A stretch of DNA of 12,178 nucleotides from Phoronis ovalis (GCA_028565635.1 JAOXYB010047192.1:1-12178); one strand, 5' to 3'; counted from the first letter of the stretch, positions 1 to 7,680 are shown. Translations and numbers: made by a program. The notes: generated by a model from the sequence alone, not told the origin.

Positions 1-398
1 ATGTATATACTACGTGTGGCATTGAACTCATTTCGTAAAAACAAGTTTTTGAACGCATAAAGTGCGTACTCGAAATTACACGTTTTATCAATTATATGGC
101 CAGGGAACAATTTATATATATTCACTGAAAATTGTAACAAAACGGGTATCTATGAATCTGTCGGGTAATGACTGAAACACCTATGTATGACAAATGACAT
201 ACTGGCTTTTGCAATGAAGGTGTCCAAATTGACCATGCAATAACGAATACAATTCCAATTAACAGATAAGATGTACAGAGTTCGACATATTTAATATTTA
301 CTAGGGATTTATTACGGTAATAGCATCTGCTTTATTATACAAACGATGTATTACTTTGGGTGTAGCCTTTAGGTTCAATTTTATTTATATTTATACAG
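1..398. other. Probable intron upstream of the CTHRC1-like exon
   Basis: AT-rich sequence with no long open frame on either strand and no recognisable protein similarity. It ends in a pyrimidine- and T-rich stretch followed by 'ttatacag' at 391-398, a good splice acceptor, directly before the coding exon at 399. I infer that this is the tail of the last intron of that gene. The preceding exon is not visible and would lie left of the window. Confidence 0.45.
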
Positions 399-547
399 TG
401 ACTGGAATTTGCTACGGTATTCCTCAAGGCGCAGTTAAAATTGGATTTCATATTGGAAAATGTCCCCGCTACGTTTTAGGAGATGGTTACACAGGACATG
501 AAACATCTTTACGTATATTAGTAGAAGAAGTCGAAGGTTTGCAATAA
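399..547 (+). CDS. Terminal coding exon of a CTHRC1-like secreted protein (partial gene)
   Basis: The exon opens after the acceptor AG at 397-398, shares its first codon with the upstream exon (two bases belong here), and stops at TAA 545-547. It encodes about 49 residues. Read in this frame, the residues follow the C-terminal pattern of CTHRC1: G-x-C-x-G-I-x-x-G-x-V, then G-x-C, G-D-x-x-T-G and R-I-x-x-E-E. Examples are 'TGICYGIPQGAV', 'GDGYTG' and 'RILVEEVEG'. CTHRC1 is a secreted glycoprotein with a short collagen repeat and a globular C-terminal domain, linked in vertebrates to Wnt/planar-polarity and matrix signalling. The Trp that normally follows the Thr-Gly is His here, so this may be a diverged paralogue. 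The frame opens further upstream (to 356), but that part is best read as intron because of the acceptor. The family match is from memory by eye. The orthology is not established, hence no symbol. Confidence 0.62.
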
Positions 548-548
548 A
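543..548 (+). promoter_or_regulatory. AATAAA hexamer overlapping the stop codon
   Basis: The canonical polyadenylation hexamer AATAAA spans the TAA stop of the CTHRC1-like exon. In AT-rich DNA this hexamer is common by chance, so use as a poly(A) signal is only possible. Other A-rich candidates lie downstream, for example 'aattaaaa' near 730. Confidence 0.2.
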
Positions 549-893
549 ACGATTTGATCTTATAAGCTATAAATAACAGGAGACATAATCCTAGCTACTT
601 TTGTTTAAATGCAATGATTGTAAGCAAACATTTGACTAGCAACTGTTATAGGCACTTTTCTGTTTGTAGCGCTGCAAAAATAAGATTATAGCATTTTTCG
701 ATTGTGTAAGTAAATTGTAGAGTTTAAGAATTAAAAGCCTGACGCAGCTTTTTTAGAATTTATATTAGGTAAATAACTTTATAATATTAATTCGCCAGCA
801 ACATGCGCTTGTAGAATATGTGAGGTACTATGTTACAGTATATATTTCTGGTCAACCATTGATATAAACTGAACAGAAGACATATAAGTAGTA
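548..893. other. 3' UTR / downstream flank, no gene seen
   Basis: AT-rich sequence after the stop codon of the exon. I see no open frame with coding character, no RNA gene and no repeat. The first part is presumably the 3' untranslated region of the CTHRC1-like gene. Confidence 0.4.
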
Positions 894-1041
894 CACTTTT
901 AATTTAAAACTGCATTCCACAGAATATGTTAATAATTAAATTAAAATTAGATACATTATTTTTTCAAAGACTGTACGCCATTTCTACAGACAGCACGAAC
1001 AAATCCTTTCAGTTCTTGGACACCTTGACCTACTAAGTACT
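894..1041 (-). repeat. Copy 1 of a ~150-bp direct duplication
   Basis: Matches 1226-1379 in the same orientation over its whole length, starting at 'cacttttaatttaaaac' and ending at 'ctactaagtact'. The copies differ by scattered substitutions and small indels. The spacing is about 330 bp and the DNA between the copies is not duplicated. On the minus strand the distal part reads as a short protein C-terminus followed by an AT-rich, UTR-like part, so the unit may be an old duplicate of a terminal exon or an element end. I do not recognise it. Confidence 0.85.
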
Positions 1042-1054
1042 CGTAAATGTTGTA
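956..1054 (-). pseudogene. Coding-looking C-terminal fragment in copy 1
   Basis: On the minus strand a short open frame reads 'EYLVGQGVQELKG', then 'FVRAVCRNGVQSLKK', and a stop at 956-958. An in-frame TGA lies just upstream of it. The same peptide recurs, altered, in copy 2 at 1315-1578, where a one-base insertion shifts the frame near its end. Recurrence of a peptide in two diverged DNA copies suggests that the unit derives from coding sequence. The protein family is not recognised. It could also be a chance frame. Confidence 0.3.
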
Positions 1055-1225
1055 TCATTCACTATCTGGTTTACCAGCTTTCTTCTATTTTAATGTGTTA
1101 TTACCAAATTGTAAATTATAATAAATTATGTTTGAATTATTAATAAATGCTTGAATAAGAATCTGTTCACTTTTCGTTTGCTTAAAAACTAAATTAATTA
1201 TTTAACAAAAATTCATAACCAAAAA

Positions 1226-1379
1226 CACTTTTAATTTAAAACTGTATTCACAGAATATGTTAAGAATTAATTAAAATTATATACATCATCTTTTCCAAAG
1301 ACTGTGCGCCATTTCTACAAGGCAGCACAAACAAACCCTTTCATGATCAGTTCATGAACACCTTGACCTACTAAGTACT
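1226..1379 (-). repeat. Copy 2 of the ~150-bp direct duplication
   Basis: Second copy of the unit at 894-1041. It carries a six-base insertion ('catgat' region) and a one-base insertion relative to copy 1. Similarity stops right after 'agtact' on the right side. Beyond this point copy 2 runs into a more GC-rich block that copy 1 lacks. Confidence 0.85.
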
Positions 1380-1578
1380 GATCGCCATCATCCAAAAGTA
1401 AAGCCTCATGGCCGCCGTCAGATGGGGGGGGGGGGGCGCGAACCATCAATGTAATGTGTACGCACCCCCTTTTTAAAATGGTGAACGCACCCCCCTTTTT
1501 TTCGCATGTGAATTGTATCTGGCAGCAGGGAGACGTTTTTCGGGTTACTGGACTGATATTTTCTCGAATCGGTAAGTC
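1315..1578 (-). pseudogene. Unrecognised open frame running into copy 2
   Basis: The minus strand is open for about 87 codons, from 1578 down to a TAG at 1315-1317, with no early ATG. The C-terminal half reads 'GGHEALLLDDGDQYLVGQGV' and then resembles the fragment in copy 1. A poly-C run on this strand (complement of G 1424-1436) encodes a Pro stretch. A second minus-strand frame, 1418-1681 with an ATG, is open up to just past the same run. A length change in the run would therefore switch between the two. The block has higher GC than its surroundings. No family is recognised, and repeat-driven openness is a real alternative. Confidence 0.22.
1424..1436 (+). repeat. 13-base poly-G run
   Basis: An uninterrupted run of 13 G followed by 'cgcg', in otherwise AT-rich DNA. 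Such runs are prone to length variation and to sequencing error. Here the run sits at the seam between two overlapping open frames on the minus strand. Confidence 0.95.
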
Positions 1579-1612
1579 TCAAAACGCCACAAACGCAACC
1601 CCCTTTTGAAAA
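1457..1612 (-). repeat. Three-fold C-rich motif (minus strand AAAAGGGGGTGCGTT)
   Basis: The motif 'aacgcacccccttttt' or close variants occurs at about 1457-1475, 1483-1501 and 1593-1612. In the minus-strand frame at 1418-1681 it produces a recurring 'GGCV'. This may be a dispersed repeat unit or part of a small element; nothing else identifies it. Confidence 0.6.
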
Positions 1613-1806
1613 AGTCCGACGGGCCAAATCCATAAAATATATTTTGTATAATATAGGACATACAATCAATGCTAGTTGCATGAGAATTGATGGTTTAGTT
1701 TCAACACTGTTTAAAGAATATTGTTGTTATTGTTTTTTATTTCGAAATACTCTAGTAAACCCAGTATAATGATACCTGCAAGAGAAATAACTCATATTAC
1801 AAGTAA
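1613..1806. other. Non-coding, nothing recognised
   Basis: AT-rich sequence between the C-rich block and the tRNA-like remnant. No repeat, RNA or convincing frame is seen. Confidence 0.4.
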
Positions 1807-1892
1807 TCATATCCCGGTGGATTCGAACCTGCGCTATTGGTATCTGAAAACAATGAAAAATTGAATGCATTAACCACTAAGCCACGAAGGCT
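1807..1892 (-). ncRNA. tRNA-derived SINE head or tRNA pseudogene
   Basis: The minus strand holds both halves of an RNA polymerase III internal promoter. These are an A-box-like 'TGGCTTAGTGG' (complement of 1874-1884) and a B-box 'GGTTCGAATCC' (complement of 1819-1829), about 45 bases apart. The flanks do not form a good acceptor stem (5' GCCTTCG against 3' GGGATATG), the T stem is poorly paired, and the anticodon region is disordered. A functional tRNA is therefore unlikely. A tRNA-derived SINE head or decayed tRNA copy fits. I see no clear 3' tail. Confidence 0.6.
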
Positions 1893-1949
1893 TGAGATCC
1901 TGACCACTGATTTGCTAACCCTTTTGTCACGTAACTACATTAATAATTA

Positions 1950-1991
1950 AAACCCTAACCCTGCCCTAACCCTAGCCTTATCCTACCCTAA
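1950..1991 (+). repeat. Degenerate CCCTAA telomere-like tract
   Basis: Contains 'aaaccctaaccctg', 'ccctaaccctag' and then decaying 'ccttatcctaccctaaa'. This is the animal telomere hexamer (CCCTAA on this strand) in degenerate form, in the interior of the window and about 60 bp from the tRNA-like remnant. Confidence 0.7.
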
Positions 1992-1992
1992 A

Positions 1993-2776
1993 TATAATGT
2001 GAAACACATATCTGAATCTTGTTACAGTAGCATATATCTGAACCTATAAATACAGGGAGCAAATATATCATAGTATTATTGCGTTAGAATATATTCTGTA
2101 CAGCATAGAAGCAATGCAGAAGATACCATCAGCCATATTTATTGAAGATGGAGTGCAAACCATCATCCTTAATTATCGAGTGATGGAATTCGCATCAGGT
2201 GAAGTGGTCCCCCCACAAAATTCTCCTTAGACATTAAAAAAGGGCACACATGCGCGTGCATACACACATTTAATATTACTTACCATCATTAAAAATTATC
2301 GTCCTCTAAATCCTCACTGGGGTGCCGTACAGGGTTGCCAGACTCCGTTGTAGGAGGGTCCCTGTTGGTGACGAAACAGATTATAAGCACATGTACAGGA
2401 ACATTTATAAGCATTTTATCTCTTTGCAGCTGTTTCTTTAGCACTATCTATATTAATATTTTCTGATAAACGTTAAAATATCCACTATCTAAACTGACGG
2501 TCTTAGTTTCAAGTGTACATTCAGGAGATAAGAAAATAATATAAAATAAAATTCTTTGGTAAATCATGATTGTCATTTTATTTCATGATTAACGGATTAA
2601 TGGTATTTAAAAAAGAATCATAATTTATCTATAAATCTGTGTTTTCATTATCAATCCGCGGAACTGGGTACATACCAAAGTCTCTTTACCAGGATTGCGG
2701 CTATCGCACATAGCAGCAGCATCTTATAGAAGCGAGTTTAACTGTAAAAAACAAAGTTTAATATTGAAATTACAAA
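1993..2776. other. Non-coding flank, one short unassigned ORF
   Basis: No recognised gene. An ATG at 2114 opens a 38-codon frame to TAG at 2228-2230, preceded by an AG and with fairly ordinary codons; it matches nothing I know. The region also holds a short GC-richer patch near 2310-2360. Nothing ties these pieces together. Confidence 0.3.
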
Positions 2777-2920
2777 TGGTATCAAACACGGAGCGGGAAA
2801 ATGTTATTTTTATGTTATTAGATATCTAATAAGTAACAAAAACAAAATAATTTACTATGCGTACTTTAGAACCATATATATATGACAATAGGAAAATTGC
2901 TTAGAATCACTTTTATTATA

Positions 2921-3774
2921 CAGAATGACACTGGAAAATGTGGACATTATTTGGATTTAGATTAAAGTTAAACTGACAAACTGTAAATAATTATAATATG
3001 TATTTATTGTATATCTTAAAGAGTACATTTTGCACCTACGAATATAAATTAAAACGCAAGTGCCTGATATTTTATGATACGTATATGTTTGGTTGACATT
3101 TTTCAATTTCTAAATGGAAGGTGACAGGCCTAGTGTGTGTTTACGATTACAGGTCACTTTCCTGCAAGAAATGCGATACGGTATTCGTGCTGCAGCAAAG
3201 CCAGGTACAAGCAAGTGAATGATATCTAAGTGGTTTGTCAGGAAGAAAAATGATTGTTCAGTAGTAAGAAAGCCTGGATGTTGGAAGACCTCCGCGCTGC
3301 CCGTTACTGCCAAAAGGTTGATTTGAAGTACAAATGTGGAAAATCCATGCCCAGTATCAGCTAGAGGCTGATTTCTCGTGGTCTTAAAAGATCAAAGAAG
3401 ACGGTCAGAAGGTTATGAAGAATGATCAAAAGTCAAAAAGTTACAAACGCCTACGAAAAAGTAAAGAACATTAAAACAAAGGAGGGCAACGTACAATTTC
3501 GAAAAAAAACTCTCAAATACTGGACTAAAAACGTTGTATTTTACGTTAAGGCACCCAAATAATTATTTTTACATTCTAAATAGACAAACTGACAACGGGG
3601 GGTGGTTTGCAGGAAGACAGCATACCACACGTCCGCACTGTTAAAAGTAACTCGAAAATCTGGGGCGCGGTTTCAACCAAGGGTGTACCTTGCCTTCACT
3701 TTATTCTTTAGGGGAACACGGTTACAGCTATTAATATGTCAAAAACATTCTCCATATAGAGGAATTACCATTAT
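2921..3774 (+). mobile_element. Truncated Tc1/mariner element (left copy)
   Basis: Begins with 'CAGAATGACACTGG', a decayed version of the TIR seen in the right copy (CAGTATGACACGG), directly after a TA at 2919-2920. It is colinear with the right copy, 12003 down to about 11125, and then stops. The 3' half, with the catalytic DG-A-P-A-H region, the C-terminus and the second TIR, is missing. The flank outside the TIR also matches the right arm. This copy therefore shares one insertion event with the right copy rather than being an independent insertion. Confidence 0.8.
3114..3774 (+). pseudogene. Tc1/mariner transposase, 5' half, frameshifted
   Basis: Starts at the ATG equivalent to that of the right copy ('MEGD...'). 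It retains the first helix-turn-helix region with R-H/Y-G-x-R-A-A-A-K, a second one around 'RSKKTVRR', and a catalytic-domain stretch 'VRTVKSNSKIWGAVSTKGV'. These pieces lie in different frames with in-frame stops. The first catalytic Asp (usual context F-S-D-E) is not preserved: the aligned position reads F-Y-V-K. The second and third catalytic positions lie beyond the truncation. The short plus and minus open frames inside this interval are shadows of it. Confidence 0.75.
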
Positions 3775-3777
3775 TGT

Positions 3778-3846
3778 GTATATTATCATTATATATAATT
3801 TATAGTTATGTAGATAGCATGGCATTCTATTACATACTTATATAAA
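3778..3846 (+). repeat. Junction repeat shared with both halves of the 9020-9160 palindrome
   Basis: The stretch 'tattatcattatatataat' followed by 'gatagcatggcattct' sits exactly where the left transposon copy breaks off. It matches 9097-9162 in direct orientation (about 4 mismatches in 47 by eye). It also matches the complement of 9020-9065 less well. Immediately after it, the left arm resumes matching the right arm in inverted orientation. Confidence 0.75.
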
Positions 3847-3953
3847 CATCTCAAGGACGTTTGACATTTTGCTTGTAAATCCACTTGATGAATTTACTTT
3901 ATTTCTTATCCTGCATGAATTAACTTTATTTATTATTTATAGGAACATAAAAT

Positions 3954-4472
3954 TAAACGACACAGTAGTTTTATGGTGAATAGATGACATGCATACATTA
4001 TTAATAATTATACTAGACTCTATACGAAAAATTCTAATTCTATAGGGTTAAAGGTTTATAGGTGCTGGTTTTGACTTTAGAACCAAGTCGGGAATAATTA
4101 TATTGTTGTCAAATTTGAACTTACTCATTCTACATATTTTAAAAAATATTTTTACCACCCAGATCTGTCATAGTGGTTTATCAGTAAAATGAACAAAAGT
4201 ATAGTGAAAAGATCAATATTTATCAACCCTAATGTATATAGGAAATATTTAAAATAAACGAAGAATTTTTACAACAATCATATACTGTTATCGTCTACAT
4301 GTTAGTAGCCCATTTTGCATCATAAGTAAGATATTAGGTCATATATAGTTAAAATACATTTTTCTAATAGCTCCTTTGATGAGTAAAACCTAAAAATCCT
4401 CGTATTTTCAATGCGCCCGCGGTCATTAGATATCTGAAATGATGAGTTTACAGGCGATCATAATTCTCCCCA
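3954..4472. other. Left-arm-specific insert (~520 bp), no gene seen
   Basis: The left arm departs from the right arm after 'gaacataaaat' and rejoins it at 'tttttact'. The right arm has only about 15 bases at this place. The insert has no terminal repeats that I can see, no coding frame, and ordinary AT-rich composition. It could be an insertion here or a deletion in the right arm. Confidence 0.6.
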
Positions 4473-4638
4473 TTTTTACTCAGTGACAAAGTAGATTAGT
4501 AAGGGACAATTATAGCGGTGCTTTGCGAAACAAGAACATTGGCAAGGAATGGCAAGTTTGAAAATTATGAATCTTTGAATCCTGTTAGGTAGTACATTAC
4601 TCAAGCTGGTAAATAATGTTTAAATAACATATACATTA

Positions 4639-4839
4639 CGGGGTGACACGGGAGAGTGGGGCATAATATAATAAAAGTATACATTTTTGGAAAGTTATTA
4701 TTATAATAGTAATTTTACTTCATTTGTCTCTCAATTGATTATGTAATCAGTAAACATTTTTGATATAGAGTTATTTTCTTTATTGTTTTTCTTCCTGTAA
4801 ATATATATCACTTTTTAATTCTCCTAAAATCATATTAAT
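4639..4839 (+). repeat. Left ~200-bp terminal inverted repeat of the inner candidate element
   Basis: Starts after TA (4637-4638) with 'CGGGGTGACACGGGAGAG'. It matches the complement of 8514-8710 nearly throughout, to 'aaaatcatattaat', where both sides diverge at once. Confidence 0.75.
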
Positions 4840-5199
4840 AATTTCCATTTATATATCAGCATTATTTTATATCTCCGGAAGATATTGTCACAACATAAAA
4901 TAATTTTAGATTGATTTAAAAAAAATATATATATCTATACTGATAAAACTTTAAATAATAAAAAAGCATAAAAATATATAATTACAACTATTATTAAAAA
5001 GGTTAAAAGTATGAAAATATTAAAATTTATTTTTATTCTTATGAAATAAAATAAAAACTGTTTTTATATATTTAAGCTTTTTTAAAAAATTACTTCAAAC
5101 ATATCAATATTTTTTATTGAAATGTAAAAAAAAAGTTTAATTTTTAAATTAAACTTTTAAATTTAAAACTTAAAATTTTTTCAATTCCATAAATTTATA
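4840..5199. other. Extremely AT-rich spacer
   Basis: Dominated by A and T homopolymer-like runs and short AT repeats such as 'aaaaatatatatatatc'. There is no gene and no recognisable element. It begins exactly where the inner ends of the two arms diverge. Confidence 0.6.
5131..5158. repeat. Perfect 13-bp palindrome with 2-base loop
   Basis: AAAAGTTTAATTT, then TT, then AAATTAAACTTTT. All 13 pairs match. Being pure AT apart from one G/C pair, it may arise by chance in this composition, though it is unusually exact. Confidence 0.7.
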
Positions 5200-5628
5200 G
5201 TAAATTAATTCCGTTTGGGCTGATGATTCTGAAATGCTATTTAATCGAGAGACGATTCCGCTATTTGGAGACTATTCTAGTCCAACTGTTGAAAAGAAGT
5301 TTCTAACCATCACTACGAGTTTTTGTCTTAAATATACCTGCTTTCAAATAAGCATTGTTTGAAATAAATTAAGAAATACAATATGTCTTCTCAGTATTTC
5401 TCAAGGCAAATTAAACCTTCCTTCAATTCAGAATATCTTATAGGCCGTGTACTTTATAATTTGTATAAAAAAACACATATCTACCCAATGGAAACAAAGT
5501 ATCAATTTGAGAGTCTATGTTACAATTTCTATGTAACACATATAGTTAAAATTATATCCTTGGTAAAGAGCACTCAATGGTTAAAAAGCGTTATAGCATA
5601 TTATTTTAGGAAAGCACCCTACGATTAA
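5200..5628 (+). other. Two short unassigned open frames, doubtful
   Basis: An ATG at 5234 opens 42 codons to TGA 5360-5362, and an ATG at 5383 opens 81 codons to TAA 5626-5628 in another frame. The first has a mixed, protein-like composition ('RETIPLFGDYSSPTVEKKF'). The second is rich in Tyr, Lys, Ile and Ser, as expected of translated AT-rich DNA. No domain is recognised, and no splice pattern or similarity supports either. Composition here is less AT-extreme than just upstream. I regard these as more likely chance than genes. Confidence 0.15.
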
Positions 5629-6390
5629 GTAGACTTTTACACCTACCTGTCTGCTACCCTTCTAATCCATATGCGCTGGTTTGTATTTTCGTATTCTGAA
5701 AAATATGAAAACAATAATTGTTTTGTTTCTTGTAATCTCTTCATCGGAAATCAATGTAGAATTGTTACTGTTGGAAATTCTACAAAACAATAGTAAGTTC
5801 TTAAAAGAGTGATCTCAAAAATTATAATAAGCTTTCTCTAGATTTAATAATGAAAATTAAACACTGCATTAAAAATTTAAACTTCGATATTATATTATAG
5901 CCTGTATAGTATATTGACGACAGGGAACACGTACTACGATGTTGGCAGGAAACGTTTATGTATTTAGGTAGAAGTCGGCAAATATTATAAGTATTATGAT
6001 ACAACTTATCTGGACAGTCTTGGGTGATACATTATTATGGGGCGATGTTTGTCTGCAGAAAATAAAATGCATTTGAAAAACTTTTAACGACATTGTGTTT
6101 CGACACGGTATAAAGTCTGCTACTAGCAGAATTGGAATTGGGAGTAAGTCACTAAAATTAGACTCTAAAATAAGTCTGTATAGAGATAATTTTAAAATTA
6201 TTTTTCTAAATTTAGTAGTAGAGATAACAGAGATAATTTTAACTTGAAATTATTGTTTAAATTCAATGTGCACATTCAGGTAGTTACTTAATTAAAGGTT
6301 CACATCTCTGTCAATGATCGTTGTTTTACCCATTTAAACAATGTTCACATTTTTAGATATGTGAAGAAGGAAATGAATATAATTACACTA
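5629..6390. other. Non-coding spacer, only minor internal repeats
   Basis: No gene recognised. The motif 'agagataattttaa' occurs at about 6182 and 6229, forming a short direct repeat. Minus-strand frame 5822-6004 has no supportive features. Confidence 0.4.
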
Positions 6391-6491
6391 CTTACCCTTA
6401 TCAATAAACTGCTACACTTACCCTTATCAATAAACTGCTACACTTACCCTTATCAATAAACTGCTACACTTACCCTTATCAATAAACTGCT
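6391..6491 (+). repeat. 26-bp tandem repeat, about 3.9 copies
   Basis: The unit 'cttacccttatcaataaact' plus 'gctaca' starts at 6391, 6417, 6443 and 6469, and is identical until the last copy ends in 'gctgc'. The perfect identity of copies shows recent expansion or ongoing length change. The unit contains AATAAA. Confidence 0.97.
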
Positions 6492-6523
6492 GCATATGGT
6501 GTTCCAGTTTTTATGGCACTGAA

Positions 6524-6954
6524 CCCCGGGGGGTACTTGACGGTGTGTGCGGCCCAGGGTAAAAATCCTGACCCTGTACTAAATGAAGATCACCAAAAAT
6601 ATACCCTGTCGTAAATGAAAAATATACCCTGTCGTAAATAACTCTCCCGAAATAGATACCCTGTGTAAAATTCACTTGTAAATTATATACCCTGTGGTCA
6701 ATGAATATGGAAAAATGTACTAACCTTAATTTTTCATACCTGTAAATGCGTTTTCCAAGAAATACAACCTGTGGTAAATGACTTTTTTTTGAAAATATAC
6801 CCTGCGACACATATCCAGCAAGAAAAGTATACCCTGTGGTAAATAAAGCTTTGAGAAGCGAGAAAAATATACCCTATGGTAAATGCTGGAGCTGAAAAAA
6901 GGCGGCACATACGTATATATAGTGACTTTGAATGATAATACCCCCGCCCCGGGT
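6524..6954. mobile_element. MITE-like element with CCCCGGGG ends and an internal minisatellite
   Basis: The left end reads CCCCGGGGGGTACTTGACGG. The complement of the right end reads CCCGGGGCGGGGGTATTATC, giving imperfect inverted termini of about 18 bp that are strikingly GC-rich against the background. Inside are about nine variants of 'ATACCCTGTGGTAAATGA', spaced irregularly by some 25-55 bases. I recall similar dispersed elements, with C4G4-type ends and 'ATACCCTGT' repeats, from cnidarian and other marine invertebrate genomes. That is memory, not a search. No transposase is present. The minus-strand open frames across it exist because the repeat lacks stops. Confidence 0.65.
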
Positions 6955-7308
6955 ACAGAACGTTTGCATGGGAGCATGCGACCTTAGTACACCATTATAC
7001 TCCCCATCCAACTCAGCAGAAGAAAACGTTATAACGTCCATGCGCATATAAAATAGAGCAGCATTCCCCGAACTATTACCTCTTCATAATGTGAGCGCAC
7101 AACTTTCACACTCAATTGTACATGCAGACTTGAACATAATGATTTTGAGAAAATCGCGTTAGAATTAAATCTACTTATGGCAGTGGCAAATAGGACCAAA
7201 TTTAAATTTTGATTTAAAAAAAAATGTAACAGTCTCTGGAATTTTTTTCCTTCAGTCAGCAAGTACCACATTTTTAAATTAAAAACCACACAAAATTAAA
7301 ACGTCCCG

Positions 7309-7322
7309 CCCCCCCCCCCCCC
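7309..7322 (+). repeat. 14-base poly-C run
   Basis: Uninterrupted C run preceded by 'cgtcccg', in AT-rich surroundings. Mirrors the poly-G run at 1424-1436. Confidence 0.95.
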
Positions 7323-7377
7323 TAAAAACGGTACTACATGTATGTCAACAAAGCCTCGTGCTAAATACGATGTACTT

Positions 7378-7441
7378 CGGCCATGCGCAGTTTGTCTGTT
7401 TTGGGTTCAAATTGAAGGACATACTCACTGCGCATGTGCCG
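7378..7441. repeat. GC-rich inverted repeat around a 35-base loop
   Basis: CGGCCATGCGCAGT at 7378-7391 pairs with ACTGCGCATGTGCCG at 7427-7441 with one bulged base. The half-sites TGCGCA / TGCGCATG resemble NRF-1-type sites, but no promoter context supports that reading. Confidence 0.6.
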
Positions 7442-7680
7442 GTTTTTACAAAACTGGTTGACTTCACCATTATCAACAGAGAAATTAATAATATATACAG
7501 ACTATTCCACACAGTATAAAGATTTACGGGTAAATATTAAGAATTTTATTGTTAATATTTTTTTGTTGATACATTTGTTTTGTACTTTCTCTCAAATAAC
7601 AGCGTAACACATTTGTCACTTACATTTTACATATATTTTATGTTATTTATCATGTTTGCAATGTATAAAGTTATTATTTA

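Larger units (their letters stand above)
2777..4839 (+). repeat. Left arm of a large imperfect inverted repeat
   Basis: Read on the plus strand, this arm matches the minus strand of the right arm (8514-12178) in colinear order. The order is outer flank (2777-2920), transposon 5' half (2921-3774), a block at about 3840-3953, then 4473-4636 and 4639-4839. A 118-base sample (3837-3953 against 8912-9027) shows about seven mismatches by eye. Two larger differences interrupt it. About 2 kb of right-arm sequence is missing here at 3774/3778, and 3954-4472 is extra here. The match reaches the window's right edge, so the true outer end is unknown. Confidence 0.9.
6955..7680. other. Non-coding spacer with a poly-C run and a small hairpin
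   Basis: No convincing gene. The minus-strand frame 7029-7289 (86 codons) is rich in Leu, Phe, Val and Ser and has no recognised domain. Noted features are a C run at 7309-7322 and the GC-rich hairpin at 7378-7441. Confidence 0.4.

Noticed and set aside
1807-1892. Functional tRNA gene
   Set aside because: A and B boxes are present, but the acceptor stem, T stem and anticodon arm do not pair properly.
3110-3313. 67-codon minus-strand open frame
   Set aside because: Antisense shadow of the N-terminal part of the left transposase pseudogene.
3602-3805. 67-codon plus-strand open frame
   Set aside because: It lies within the decayed left transposase copy and reads that sequence in a non-native frame.
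5822-6004. 60-codon minus-strand open frame
   Set aside because: No recognised domain, AT-driven residue composition, and no splice or repeat evidence.
6391-6491. CRISPR-like array
   Set aside because: The 26-bp units are contiguous, with no spacers between them, and the window is eukaryotic in character.
6511-6977. Two minus-strand open frames of 99 and 83 codons with repeated G-x-Y-F type peptides
   Set aside because: They arise because the minisatellite unit of the MITE-like element lacks stop codons. The peptide repetition follows the DNA repeat.
7029-7289. 86-codon minus-strand open frame
   Set aside because: Length is near what chance allows, the composition is hydrophobic, and no family or supporting signal is seen.
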